From: Parendozoicomonas callyspongiae
Lineage (GTDB): Bacteria > Pseudomonadota > Gammaproteobacteria > Pseudomonadales > Endozoicomonadaceae
Direction of reading: 5' to 3'
Length of the DNA stretch: 64,000 nucleotides
Assembly (NCBI RefSeq): GCF_023502345.1
Contig: NZ_JAMFLX010000019.1
Location: 21,307 to 85,306 of the forward strand
The notes below the pieces were generated by a model. The model was given only the letters and a program-made list of their open reading frames with translations. It did no database searches and was not told the DNA's origin. The first letter of the stretch is position 1. Each line of letters begins with the position of its first letter. A program made the position numbers and the translations under genes. Shown here one piece after another: positions 44,504 through 53,420 of this stretch.

Positions 44504-45586
44504 ATGAAAATCAGCCAGTTAGTTTCCGGGGAACTTCAGGAGGAGGTTTCCCCATTTGTTAGCCAGGATGAATCACAGGTTGTTCTTGTCGTTGATGATA
44601 CTCCTGAGAACATCGATGTGCTGAGAGAGGTTCTTCAGCCTGATTATCGGGTAAAAGCAGCGCTGAATGGCCTGCGGGCGCTGAAAATTGCCCGGAGCTC
44701 ACCAAGACCATCCCTAATTCTTCTGGATATCATGATGCCGGGGATGGATGGATATGAGGTTTGTCGACAGTTAAAGGCTGATGCCAGAACCTCGGACATT
44801 CCAGTGATCTTTGTCTCGGCCATGACCAGTGATCAGAATGAATCTCTGGGATTGTCGCTCGGTGCTGTAGATTATATTGCCAAGCCTGTTCGTCCGGAAA
44901 TTGTTCGGGCCCGTGTTAATACTCACCTGGCGCTACATGATCAGACTCGCTGCCTTGAACAGCTTGTGGCCCAGAGAACCCGCGAACTTAGAGAATCCCG
45001 TCTGCAGGTCATTAATTGCCTGGGTCGTGCTGCTGAGTTTAAAGACAATGAAACCGGCCTGCATGTCACAAGAATGAGTCTCTATGTGCGCTTGTTAGCC
45101 CAGGCTCTGAATGAGCCACCTGCCTGGGTAGAGCTGTTGCACCTGGCGGCACCCATGCATGATATCGGTAAGATTGGTATTCCTGATGGTATTTTGCTGA
45201 AACCCGGCAAGTTGGCTCCTGAGGAGTGGGAGCTGATGAAAAGGCACACCGAATTTGGTGGCAATATCATTGGTGAACATGATTCTGAGCTGATGCGTCT
45301 GGCTAAGGAAGTGGCACTGAATCACCATGAAAAGTGGGACGGTACAGGTTACCCCAAGGGTCTTGAGGGGGAAGATATTCCGCTCAGTGCCCGGGTGGTG
45401 GCCATTGCTGATGTGTTTGATGCCCTGACCAGTGAGCGTTCTTACAAGAAAGCCTGGCCAGTTGAAGACACAGTTTCCTGGATGGATGAGCAGTGCGGTG
45501 CACACTTTGATCCAAAACTGATTGAGGTTTTTCATCAGGTTCTGCCAGAGATTTTGAAGGTTCGGGAGCAATATGCTGAAGATTAA
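44504..45586 (+). CDS. HD-GYP response regulator, c-di-GMP phosphodiesterase
   Basis: A 360-residue cytoplasmic output protein. The receiver domain (~25-145) has DD at 31-32, phospho-acceptor Asp75 (LLDIMMPGMDG) and Lys in YIAKPVRPE. A short coiled linker (TRELRESRLQVI) leads to an HD-GYP domain (~170-355) with His219-Asp220 (MHDIGKIG), HTEFG, His274-His275 and GTGYP (280-284), the full metal and GYP set expected for an active c-di-GMP hydrolase. It is the likely phosphotransfer target of the upstream kinase. The downstream binding-protein gene starts inside its 3' end. Confidence 0.93.
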   Translation: MKISQLVSGELQEEVSPFVSQDESQVVLVVDDTPENIDVLREVLQPDYRVKAALNGLRALKIARSSPRPSLILLDIMMPGMDGYEVCRQLKADARTSDIPVIFVSAMTSDQNESLGLSLGAVDYIAKPVRPEIVRARVNTHLALHDQTRCLEQLVAQRTRELRESRLQVINCLGRAAEFKDNETGLHVTRMSLYVRLLAQALNEPPAWVELLHLAAPMHDIGKIGIPDGILLKPGKLAPEEWELMKRHTEFGGNIIGEHDSELMRLAKEVALNHHEKWDGTGYPKGLEGEDIPLSARVVAIADVFDALTSERSYKKAWPVEDTVSWMDEQCGAHFDPKLIEVFHQVLPEILKVREQYAED

Positions 45587-46394
45587 ACAGAGCCTTATTG
45601 TCATAATGCTTTTTCAGCTATTAACGCTGTCTGGCGTGGCGCTCTGTGCAGATGAAAAGGGAGACTGGCCAGATATTTTGAATGTCGGTTTGATAGAAGG
45701 GGGGAGGGAACCCTACTACTGGCTGGACAGTGAGAAGCAGATTCCGGAAGGCTTTTATATAGATGTCATGAGGGGCATTACCGAAGATACGGGCATCCGG
45801 TTTAATTACTACTTCGTCCCCCAGGCTCGCATCCGCCTGTATATGAGGTTGGGCTTGTTTAATCTGGAGCCTGGTATTGCAGAGAGCTGGCGCCAGGAGA
45901 CTGAAGAGGTCAATCATTCTGTTTATAGTGAGCCCTTCCTGATTTTACATGAAGCTATTGTCAGCCACGCTCCGTTAAACCCGGATGCGTCTTCACTGCA
46001 GGACTTGCCTCCTGGCCGGGTATGTCAAGTACTTGGTTTCAGTGGCAAAGATAACAGGGGGCATGAAGAAATTATCGTTATCACTGACCTGCAGTCTTTA
46101 AAAATGATTGGTCGTGGGCGCTGTGACTACGCTGTTATGCCCCTTGATGTTGCCAGTTATCTCTCTTCCCAGTTAAAGATAAAAGTTTATTTTTCTCAGC
46201 CGCTGAAAAGACACCTTTTGTCTTTACGGCTCGATAGGCAATTTGAATACCTGCTTCCTGACATCAACCGCAGTCTGGTGAAAATGTGGGAAAGTGGGTA
46301 TATGGAAGAATTGATTAAGCGCTATGGTATTCAATCTATGGAAACGAATGAGTTGAATAGCCTTGCTATGGCTGGGCTACCGGCTTCATATTGA
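45573..46394 (+). CDS. Periplasmic amino acid-type solute-binding protein (SBP_bac_3)
   Basis: A 273-residue exported protein. The signal peptide (IVIMLFQLLTLSGVALCA) is followed by a family 3 binding fold: ILNVGLIEGGREPYYWLDSEKQIPEGFYIDVMRGI, a middle lobe, and MWESGYMEELIKRYG at the end. The start overlaps the HD-GYP gene by 14 bases, indicating translational coupling. There are no transporter genes nearby, so it may feed ligand information to the sensor kinase rather than import; this is inference. Its end overlaps the convergent MFS gene by 29 bases. Confidence 0.82.
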   Translation: MLKIKQSLIVIMLFQLLTLSGVALCADEKGDWPDILNVGLIEGGREPYYWLDSEKQIPEGFYIDVMRGITEDTGIRFNYYFVPQARIRLYMRLGLFNLEPGIAESWRQETEEVNHSVYSEPFLILHEAIVSHAPLNPDASSLQDLPPGRVCQVLGFSGKDNRGHEEIIVITDLQSLKMIGRGRCDYAVMPLDVASYLSSQLKIKVYFSQPLKRHLLSLRLDRQFEYLLPDINRSLVKMWESGYMEELIKRYGIQSMETNELNSLAMAGLPASY

Positions 46395-47646
46395 ACGGAA
46401 GTTGATAGGCCGCCAGGGAATTGAGAATGGCACACCCGCCAGCGAGTATTAATGGGGCCATAATACAACCGCCTTCTATCAGATACTCTGCGGTTAATGG
46501 GAACAGCCCTCCAAAAATGGTAAAGCCAATATTATGGCTAAGGCCAAGACCTGTGAACCGGGTTGTTGTTGGGTATAGTTCGACAATGATTGTCTCATAG
46601 GAAGCCAGAACCATACTGAGAGGGATTGTCGTGATCAGTAGCAGTATCAGGGAAGTGTAAGGGGCTGCTTCACTGCTTATGATCTGGCTGAACAACCATA
46701 AGCCCGGTAACAGCAGTAGCGCTCCCGTCATATTCAAACGCTTTCTACCGATCTGATCAGATAGCCAGCCATAAAATGGAACCTGCGAGCATATTGTGAG
46801 AAATGCGAGCGTGGAAAGAGAGAAAGACGATGCGGCAGACCATTTAAGGTGCTGCCCAAGCCATACCGGCGCATATAGAAAGAAAGACACCATACATGCA
46901 GGTACTGACGCCAGGCAAATCCCCTGAACAACTCTAAATGGCTGTTGTTTCATCAATGTCAGAAATGGATTTTGCAGCACTCCATTCGCCTGTACAAGAT
47001 CCAGAAAAGGCGGGGTTTCCTGCATCTGGCGTCGTGCTAGCAGCAAAACCATTCCCAAGGCAAAACCGAGAATAAATGGCAACCGCCACCCCCACTCCGA
47101 TATTTGGCTTTCACTCAACGACAAAGTCAGGATATAGCCGGTAAGGCTTCCTGCAAGATTACCGGAGGTGATGGCAGTGATAATTATGCTGATATAACGT
47201 CCACGACAGCGATAAGGCAGCCACTCAGCCAGATAAACAACTGAGCCAGGAATCTCACCTCCTACTGATGCTCCCTGAAGAATGCGCGAAATCATCACCA
47301 TAATCACGGCGGCAGGGCCAATACTTCCATAATCTGGGATCAAACCAATGGCCAGGGTACTGCATGACATCAGGGATAGGGTAATTAAGAACTGGTTTCG
47401 GCGGCCAAAACGATCACCAAAGTAACTGAACACCAGTCCCCCGAGGGGGCGGGCCAGATAGCCAGCAAAAAACAACAGCATAACGCCGGATAAACCGGTT
47501 ACCAGCCCAGCTTCAGGGAAGAACGCAGATCGTATATGCGAAGCAAACAGCATAAACAGCGTGAAGTCGTAAAATTCCAGTGCCCCTCCGGCAGCGGTGA
47601 TAAAAAGCAGTTTATGTTGTTGCTTTATGGTGACTGAGCTGCTCAT
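46366..47646 (-). CDS. MFS transporter, metabolite:H+ symporter (MHS) type
   Basis: A ~426-residue 12-helix permease. The family motif GDRFGRRNQFL follows helix 2, and SRILQGASVGGEIPGSVVYLAEWLP marks helix 4; LSDQIGRKRLNMTGA is the second-half repeat. These match the MHS group (ProP, KgtP, ShiA). The ATG at 47646 is preceded by GGGGGA at five bases; another ATG at 47658 is possible, and the longer upstream frame is not needed. It lies convergent to the solute-binding gene, and its promoter side overlaps the start of the YkgJ gene. Substrate unknown. Confidence 0.85.
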   Translation of the reverse strand: MSSSVTIKQQHKLLFITAAGGALEFYDFTLFMLFASHIRSAFFPEAGLVTGLSGVMLLFFAGYLARPLGGLVFSYFGDRFGRRNQFLITLSLMSCSTLAIGLIPDYGSIGPAAVIMVMISRILQGASVGGEIPGSVVYLAEWLPYRCRGRYISIIITAITSGNLAGSLTGYILTLSLSESQISEWGWRLPFILGFALGMVLLLARRQMQETPPFLDLVQANGVLQNPFLTLMKQQPFRVVQGICLASVPACMVSFFLYAPVWLGQHLKWSAASSFSLSTLAFLTICSQVPFYGWLSDQIGRKRLNMTGALLLLPGLWLFSQIISSEAAPYTSLILLLITTIPLSMVLASYETIIVELYPTTTRFTGLGLSHNIGFTIFGGLFPLTAEYLIEGGCIMAPLILAGGCAILNSLAAYQLPFNMKPVAQP

Positions 47647-47764
47647 CTGATCCCCCATGCTTTGAAGGGAACAAAGTAGTTCAAATTGCCTTTTGGAGGT
47701 ATTTCGATAGTAAAAGCAGGCGATAAGACGTAAAGTTCGTTTTTTCCTTCTAATTTGACCCATT

Positions 47765-48028
47765 ATGAGCACCATATCCTGCCGTGTGGGCTGTGGAGCC
47801 TGCTGCATTTCACCTTCGATCAGTACGCCTATTCCCGGTATGCCCAATGGCAAGCCAGCGGGTGTACGCTGTATTCAGTTGGATGACAAAAACCTCTGTC
47901 GCCTGTTTGGTAAGCCTGAACGCCCGGCTGTGTGCGGAAAGTTTGCGCCAGATTCTCTGACTTGCGGAGAGAGTTCAGAAGAGGCAATGTTACGAATTCT
48001 CGAACTGGAACAACTGACTGCTAGTTAA
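47765..48028 (+). CDS. YkgJ-family cysteine cluster protein
   Basis: An 87-residue protein with a CxxxCGACC cluster at the N-terminus (CRVGCGACC), then CIQLDDKNLCRLF and RPAVCGKF, giving the cysteine spacing of YkgJ/zinc- or iron-binding cluster proteins. The family role is not established; metal or Fe-S binding is assumed. It precedes pncC by 12 bases and is probably co-transcribed with it. Confidence 0.82.
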   Translation: MSTISCRVGCGACCISPSISTPIPGMPNGKPAGVRCIQLDDKNLCRLFGKPERPAVCGKFAPDSLTCGESSEEAMLRILELEQLTAS

Positions 48029-48039
48029 AGGGCTCCACT

Positions 48040-48531
48040 ATGAGCGAATCTTCTCTTTATCTCCTTGCTGAGCTGACTGGAAAAGCTTTGAGTGAAACCA
48101 ATCATATTCTGGCGACAGCAGAGTCCTGTACTGGCGGTGGCATTATGCAGGCCATGACAGAGGTGCCAGGAAGTTCCGGTTGGTGTGAGGGTGGTTTTAT
48201 TACCTATTCCAACGCTGCCAAAAAGCAGCTTTTGGCTGTTCCTGAAACTACATTACAGCAGTATGGCGCAGTCAGTGAACAGACTGTTCTGGCTATGGCC
48301 GAAGGTGTGTTGTCCAGCTGTGGTGCCACGGTATCGGTGGCTGTCAGTGGTATCGCCGGGCCTGATGGCGGCACTGATGATAAACCTGTCGGTACTGTAT
48401 GGGTTGCCTGGGCAGGTGCCGGATCACCTGCCAGAGCCGAGAAGTTTCTGTTTGAAGGTGATCGCAGTTCGGTAAGGCGTCAGACTGTTTTTGCCGCGCT
48501 GCATGGCATCATTGCCCTGTGCCAGCAATAA
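48040..48531 (+). CDS. pncC: Nicotinamide-nucleotide amidohydrolase (CinA C-terminal type)
   Basis: A 163-residue stand-alone CinA C-terminal domain. ATAESCTGGGIMQAMTEVPGSSGWCEGGFITYSNAAK contains the catalytic Ser and Lys, and VSGIAGPDGGTDDKPVGTVW is the second landmark. It hydrolyses NMN to nicotinate mononucleotide in pyridine nucleotide salvage. Lying directly before recA, as in many gammaproteobacteria, supports orthology. Confidence 0.93.
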   Translation: MSESSLYLLAELTGKALSETNHILATAESCTGGGIMQAMTEVPGSSGWCEGGFITYSNAAKKQLLAVPETTLQQYGAVSEQTVLAMAEGVLSSCGATVSVAVSGIAGPDGGTDDKPVGTVWVAWAGAGSPARAEKFLFEGDRSSVRRQTVFAALHGIIALCQQ

Positions 48532-48628
48532 ATGTCAAAGATTAAAGTGCATAACACCCTATTCTCGAAAAGCATTTCATAAACTAATCCCGATAAAAAC
48601 TATGCGCTTTTCTGAAACTGTGTTTTAA

Positions 48629-48648
48629 TACTGTTTATGTATACAGTA
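48629..48648 (+). promoter_or_regulatory. LexA (SOS) box of recA
   Basis: TACTGTTTATGTATACAGTA matches the LexA consensus CTGT-N8-ACAG with extended flanks. It lies 76 bases before the recA start, the expected place for SOS control of recA and the downstream recX. Confidence 0.93.
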
Positions 48649-48723
48649 TTAAGCCTGTAAGTATTAAAAAACAGGCAGACAAAGAATTTAAACAGCAACT
48701 GGAAAATGCGAGTGAGGTGAGCG

Positions 48724-49788
48724 ATGGATGACAACAAGAAGAAGGCGTTAAGTGCAGCGCTGGGTCAGATTGAGCGGCAGTTCGGTAAAGGCGCAGTTAT
48801 GCGCATGGGTGACCAGAAGCGGGAAGCGATTCCGGCTATTTCTACAGGTTCCCTGCAGCTGGATATCGCCCTTGGTATTGGCGGTTTGCCCAAAGGCCGG
48901 ATTGTTGAAATCTATGGCCCGGAATCTTCCGGTAAAACCACAATGACCCTGAGTCTGATCGCTGAGGCCCAGAAGTCAGGTAATACCTGTGCATTCGTTG
49001 ATGCCGAGCACGCACTGGATCCGGATTATGCTGGCAAGCTGGGTGTCAATGTTGATGACCTCTATGTGTCCCAGCCGGATACTGGTGAACAGGCGCTGGA
49101 AATCACCGATATGCTGGTTCGCTCCAATGCTGTTGACGTGATTATCGTGGACTCTGTTGCTGCGCTGGTGCCCAAGGCCGAAATTGAAGGCGATATGGGT
49201 GATTCCCATGTGGGGCTGCAGGCACGTTTGATGAGTCAGGCGCTGCGTAAACTGACCGGTTCCATTAAGCAGGCCAACTGTCTGGTTGTATTTATTAACC
49301 AGATCCGTATGAAGATCGGTGTGATGTTCGGTAATCCCGAAACCACAACCGGTGGTAATGCCCTGAAGTTTTACTCCTCTGTTCGTCTGGATATCCGCCG
49401 TACTGGTGCCGTCAAGCAGGGCGATGAAGTGGTTGGTAATGAAACCCGGGTGAAGGTTGTAAAGAACAAGGTTTCCCCTCCCTTCAAGCAGGCCGAGTTC
49501 CAGATCCTTTATGGTCAGGGTATTTACCATATGGGTGAGGTCATTGATCTGGGTGTGAAGCTGAAGCTGGTTGAGAAAGCCGGTGCCTGGTACTCCTACA
49601 AAGGCAGTAAGATTGGTCAGGGCAAGGCGAATGCTGCCCAGTATCTTGAAGATAATGCCAATATTGCCAGGGAAATTGAGGGTGAAATCCGTCGCCAGCT
49701 GCTGAATATTGAGTCTGAGGGCAAGGATGTGAAACAGGCTGAAGATGGTAAGCCAAAGTCCAGGCGTGAAGCAGTGACTCCGGCCTGA
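48724..49788 (+). CDS. recA: Recombinase RecA
   Basis: A 354-residue RecA. Walker A is [46 protein letters not shown] and the loop 2 region [32 protein letters not shown] (with VFINQ here) are conserved; the acidic C-terminus is normal. It promotes strand exchange and LexA cleavage. GTGAGGTGAGCG precedes the ATG. It is the first gene of recA-recX, one base before recX. Confidence 0.98.
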   Translation: MDDNKKKALSAALGQIERQFGKGAVMRMGDQKREAIPAISTGSLQLDIALGIGGLPKGRIVEIYGPESSGKTTMTLSLIAEAQKSGNTCAFVDAEHALDPDYAGKLGVNVDDLYVSQPDTGEQALEITDMLVRSNAVDVIIVDSVAALVPKAEIEGDMGDSHVGLQARLMSQALRKLTGSIKQANCLVVFINQIRMKIGVMFGNPETTTGGNALKFYSSVRLDIRRTGAVKQGDEVVGNETRVKVVKNKVSPPFKQAEFQILYGQGIYHMGEVIDLGVKLKLVEKAGAWYSYKGSKIGQGKANAAQYLEDNANIAREIEGEIRRQLLNIESEGKDVKQAEDGKPKSRREAVTPA

Positions 49789-49789
49789 C

Positions 49790-50251
49790 ATGTCGGAACA
49801 GGAAACCCTTCTACGGCGTGCGGCCATGGATCTGCTGGCACGCCGTGAACATTCCCGCCGTGAACTGTTTGGCAAACTGCGCAGTCGGGCTGAATCAGAA
49901 GATGCGTTGGAAACAGTTCTGGACCGCCTGGAAGAGGATCGTCTTCTTTCTGATGAGCGTTTTGTTGAAACCTTCGTTCGCTCCAGGGTAAACCGGGGTT
50001 ATGGGCCGGTGCGGATTCGTCAGGAATTACAGCAGAAAGGTATCGACAGCGATAATATCCAGCAGGGGGTTGATGGACTGGATGCTGACTGGTACGAACT
50101 TGCCTGTGAATCCCGGATACGTAAATTCGGTTCAGGCAAACCCGTTGATAACCGTGACCGTAACAAGCAGATGCGTTATCTGCAGTACCGGGGGTTCGAT
50201 ATGGACTCTATCCGGGAAGTGATGACTACTACGGAAGGTTATGAGTCGTAA
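49790..50251 (+). CDS. recX: Regulatory protein RecX
   Basis: A 153-residue helical modulator that limits RecA filaments. Landmarks: LLARREHSRRELFGKLRSR, LEEDRLLSDERFVETFVRSRVNRGYGPVRIRQELQQKGI, and a C-terminal FGSGKPVDNRDRNKQMRYLQYRGFDMDSI. It starts one base after the recA stop and shares its transcript; a strong terminator follows. Confidence 0.95.
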   Translation: MSEQETLLRRAAMDLLARREHSRRELFGKLRSRAESEDALETVLDRLEEDRLLSDERFVETFVRSRVNRGYGPVRIRQELQQKGIDSDNIQQGVDGLDADWYELACESRIRKFGSGKPVDNRDRNKQMRYLQYRGFDMDSIREVMTTTEGYES

Positions 50252-50263
50252 GTCATCAATGTG

Positions 50264-50292
50264 AAAAAGCTGACAGTCAGGTCAGCTTTTTT
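50264..50292 (+). terminator. Terminator of recA-recX
   Basis: AAAAAGCTGAC pairs with GTCAGCTTTTTT around AGTCAG, a textbook Rho-independent terminator 13 bases after the recX stop. Confidence 0.93.
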
Positions 50293-50471
50293 ATGTCAAT
50301 AGTTGTTATGGTCAGAGAATCAGGGCAGTTTAAAGGATAGATTTGTGTAACGGCCCTGTGTCGGACTCGGTTCTGTCTGCTAGGGTGATAGGAAACAGTA
50401 TATAAAAATCTTTGCGTTCGCCGTCGTATAAGAACAAGAAGCAGAAGTGTTCATAAGGGATAACAAGACAC

Positions 50472-51218
50472 ATGGCTGTGAATCTGGCGATACCCGTTTC
50501 TGACAAGCTTTATCAGGCCTGTAAAAGATATATCAGTTGTGTTGAAGATAATCCGAGCCGGGCAGATACCCGCAGGCTGATATCTGTCATGCATATGACA
50601 ATCGAGGAATCAATGGGTGCTGTGGGACTCGATATCCTTAAGCATGCCGAACTCGGTCACACCATTTACTTTATTGCCAGCATGGCGGAAAAAGGTGTTC
50701 TGGCAATTACCAATTCTATTCTCAAGCGCGTTATCAAACAGATGGATTCAGGTCACCATCATCTGGCGGCAACATATATGAAAGGATTGCTGCGCGAGAT
50801 GGACCACCCCCTTGAAGGCCAGAGTGTCTGCCTTGCCATTCCCATTGATCATGAAATTGCTGTGGGAATTCTGGAAATGATCGAACGCAGCAAAACAGAG
50901 CCGGAAAAACTGACCCGTGAGGAGATCGGTGCACACTTGGGTGAGGTTCTGGATGTCTGGCTGGATGTTGTGCTGGCCAAACCTTTGGCAATGATGAGCC
51001 TTGATTCTGTTGCCAGCCGCCTGGCGGAAAAAGGCATTCACACAGCCCGCTCTACCCTGCATGGTGCTTCCTTTAAAGCCTATCGCCACTTATCGGTTAA
51101 GCAGAAAGCCAAGATAGGTGAGTACCTTGGCCACTTCTTTATTGATGACACGGCCTCTTTCAATGCTGCTCAAGTTGGTGGATTTGATCAAGAACCTGTG
51201 AGTTCACCGGCGTCCTGA
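50472..51218 (+). CDS. Conserved hypothetical cytoplasmic protein
   Basis: A 248-residue protein without a recognised family. It is mostly helical, with no signal or membrane segment. Notable segments: YISCVEDNPSRADTRRLISVMHMTIEESMGAVGLDIL, GVLAITNSILKRVIKQMDSGHHHLAATYMKGLL and SARSTLHGASFKAY-like C-terminal text (HTARSTLHGASFKAYRHLSVKQKAKIGEYLGHF). Its last 59 bases overlap the 3' end of the convergent panE-like gene. The role is unknown. Confidence 0.6.
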   Translation: MAVNLAIPVSDKLYQACKRYISCVEDNPSRADTRRLISVMHMTIEESMGAVGLDILKHAELGHTIYFIASMAEKGVLAITNSILKRVIKQMDSGHHHLAATYMKGLLREMDHPLEGQSVCLAIPIDHEIAVGILEMIERSKTEPEKLTREEIGAHLGEVLDVWLDVVLAKPLAMMSLDSVASRLAEKGIHTARSTLHGASFKAYRHLSVKQKAKIGEYLGHFFIDDTASFNAAQVGGFDQEPVSSPAS

Positions 51219-52107
51219 TATAGTGAAGCTGCCCCAGGCGGATAATCTCTCCATTCAGGTCGTCAACTTCAGTCGGTTTCCCATTCTGGATATCCTGCCA
51301 CATGCTTGAACGGGCCTTCGGGTCTATGGAAAGCATCTGCTTTGCAAGTAATTTAAAAATAATATCAGGTGTATTTAGAAGGCGAGGCAGCCATTTTACT
51401 GGAACCTTGCCCAGAGAAGTCGGTGATATCCCGGCAGCTTTATAAACCTCGAGCCCTTCATAAATGCATGCCGCCAGCATTTTTCTGAAATGACGTGTCT
51501 CCAGCTCTTTCTTTAAAGGAATGTCACTGATTGCATTAATGGGGTTGTTAAGGTTGACCAGCAGCTTACTGTACTGGACGGAGCGCATATCGGTATGCCA
51601 TACAGGCTGGAATGTCTTTGCAAATAACGCTTTCAAGCTGGCAGCTGCCGGATGTTCGCCAAGATAAATATCCCCCTCGGTAGCTTTATGGAAGTGACCA
51701 CCTGGCAGAGACACAACATTAAACACTACTGTACCGGGGATAACCGTGGCATCAGGAAGAGCAGTGGATAGCTTGGGAGCATTATGCACACCGTTCTGCA
51801 GGCTGAAGACTGTGGCATCCGGGCGAAAGTGGGCAATATCCTGTGATGCCTGTTCTGTCTGATGGCTTTTGGTACAGACAAGAATCACCGAGCAATCCCT
51901 CATTGCCTCAGGAGCTTCGGAAAATTCAAAAGTATCAGGAGGAAATGTAAGTGGTTGACTGTCCTGGTCACTAACGGTGAGTCCGTGTTGTTTAAGGCTG
52001 TCGCCAATATACGGGCGGCCAATCAAAACCAGAGAGACTTTCTCTTTTAAAAGCTGTCCGGCCACATAACAGCCAATGCAGCCAGCACCCAGAATGGCAA
52101 TTTTCAT
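51160..52107 (-). CDS. panE: 2-dehydropantoate 2-reductase family protein
   Basis: A 315-residue ApbA/PanE-type oxidoreductase. The NADP-binding opening is IAILGAGCIGCYVAGQLL; VILVCTKSHQTEQA, FSLQNGVHN and the catalytic lysine region SVQYSKLLVNLNNPINAI are in the right order, and the C-terminal domain ends PTEVDDLNGEIIRLG. It would reduce 2-dehydropantoate to pantoate in vitamin B5/CoA synthesis. Other members of this family act on different 2-keto acids, so the symbol is tentative. Convergent overlap of 59 bases with the neighbour. Confidence 0.85.
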   Translation of the reverse strand: MKIAILGAGCIGCYVAGQLLKEKVSLVLIGRPYIGDSLKQHGLTVSDQDSQPLTFPPDTFEFSEAPEAMRDCSVILVCTKSHQTEQASQDIAHFRPDATVFSLQNGVHNAPKLSTALPDATVIPGTVVFNVVSLPGGHFHKATEGDIYLGEHPAAASLKALFAKTFQPVWHTDMRSVQYSKLLVNLNNPINAISDIPLKKELETRHFRKMLAACIYEGLEVYKAAGISPTSLGKVPVKWLPRLLNTPDIIFKLLAKQMLSIDPKARSSMWQDIQNGKPTEVDDLNGEIIRLGQLHYIRTPVNSQVLDQIHQLEQH

Positions 52108-52234
52108 TATTATGATCTGTGGTGTCGGTGGTTCAGCCCAGAAATATACCTTTGAATTGACAGTAGTGACAGCTTTTACAAAAAGCTTCCTGTTAGCATT
52201 GGGCGCAAATACCTGACAAGGATGTTGTACTGCT

Positions 52235-53386
52235 ATGCATTGCCGCTGGCACTTTCCTGCTCTTATCGTGACAGCTTTTCTCTCTGCCTGTAGTGCGCAA
52301 AATGATAAGCCTCCGGTTATTACCGCTGTTGATCAGGTATATGCAGCTCATCAGGCCAGTCTTGCGCAGTATCAAAAAGGAGAAGCGGAAACTGTACCGG
52401 TACCTGAAGTTAAAGATGATCTGGGTTTTGAGGCGCTTATTCGTGTGCTCGCCAAAGAAACGACAATTAACTGGGGCGATGCCAAAAGAGCCAGTCGAAC
52501 AGAGTATGTCAAATACTCCAATCACTACAGAACGCGGGTCTTTGTTGATTTTGAAAAAGGCCGGGTTCGGATTGAAACCCTCGATAGACAGGATTTGCAC
52601 CAGGCAATAGTCACTACTCTATTGACTCCCAATGATCCCGAACAAGTCGATATTTTCAGCGACAGTGAAGTGGCCCTCGGTAAAGAACCGCTTCTTTATA
52701 AGCAGGTATTTGACCAAAAGGGTCAGTCTATTCGCTGGTACTGGCGTGCCAGTCAGTATGCGGATTATCTGATCGCTAACCACCTCATGCAGAACAAGAC
52801 TGCGAAAGGGCCGGTGTTTTATGTGGATTTTGCCATGAAGCAAAATCGCATGAGTAATAAACGGTATCAGTACGCCAGTCTGGTTCGAACAAATGCCCGC
52901 AGATATGGAATCGATGAAAGTCTGATCTATGCCGTCATGCGCACGGAAAGCAGCTTCAACCCATTTGCAGTCAGCTGGGCCAATGCTTATGGACTGATGC
53001 AGGTGGTGCCTTCAACGGCCGGGCGGGATGTGTTCCAGCGCATTTATAAAAAAAGAGGAAAGCCTTCACGTTCGTATCTGTTTAAGCCAGCCAACAATAT
53101 CAAGATTGGAACAGCTTACCTGCATATATTAAACACCATCTATCTGAAAGATATTCAAAACCCGTTGTCCCGGCGGTACGCTATTATCTCTGCCTACAAT
53201 GGTGGAGCGGGAAATGTGCTGAAAACATTTCATCGCAATAGAACGCAGGCTATAAAAGCTATCAACAGGCTGAAGCCTTCGCAGGTTTACTGGGCTTTAA
53301 CAACAAAGCATCCTAGGTCGGAATCAAGAAATTACCTGAAGAAAGTGACCAGGTTCGAGAAGTTATTTCATTCAGGAAAGGTTTGA
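52235..53386 (+). CDS. mltC: Membrane-bound lytic murein transglycosylase C-like
   Basis: A 383-residue lipoprotein. The signal peptide ends in lipobox LSAC with Cys19. An N-terminal MltC-type domain (to ~185; contains NWGDAKRASRTEYVKYSNHYRTRVFVDFEKGRVRIETL) precedes a family 1 SLT domain (~205-375) with the catalytic Glu in MRTESSFNPFAVSWANAYGLMQVVP and AYNGGAGNVLKTF. It cleaves peptidoglycan strands at the outer membrane. AAGGATG is ten bases before the ATG. Confidence 0.9.
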   Translation: MHCRWHFPALIVTAFLSACSAQNDKPPVITAVDQVYAAHQASLAQYQKGEAETVPVPEVKDDLGFEALIRVLAKETTINWGDAKRASRTEYVKYSNHYRTRVFVDFEKGRVRIETLDRQDLHQAIVTTLLTPNDPEQVDIFSDSEVALGKEPLLYKQVFDQKGQSIRWYWRASQYADYLIANHLMQNKTAKGPVFYVDFAMKQNRMSNKRYQYASLVRTNARRYGIDESLIYAVMRTESSFNPFAVSWANAYGLMQVVPSTAGRDVFQRIYKKRGKPSRSYLFKPANNIKIGTAYLHILNTIYLKDIQNPLSRRYAIISAYNGGAGNVLKTFHRNRTQAIKAINRLKPSQVYWALTTKHPRSESRNYLKKVTRFEKLFHSGKV

Positions 53387-53420
53387 TGAATGCGGCTCAG
53401 GCGGATTTGGTGATCATACC

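Noticed and set aside
46366..47853. Longer MFS protein starting at 47853
   Set aside because: The first ~69 residues have no transporter similarity and overlap the start of the YkgJ gene; ATG codons at 47658/47646 give the normal N-terminus.
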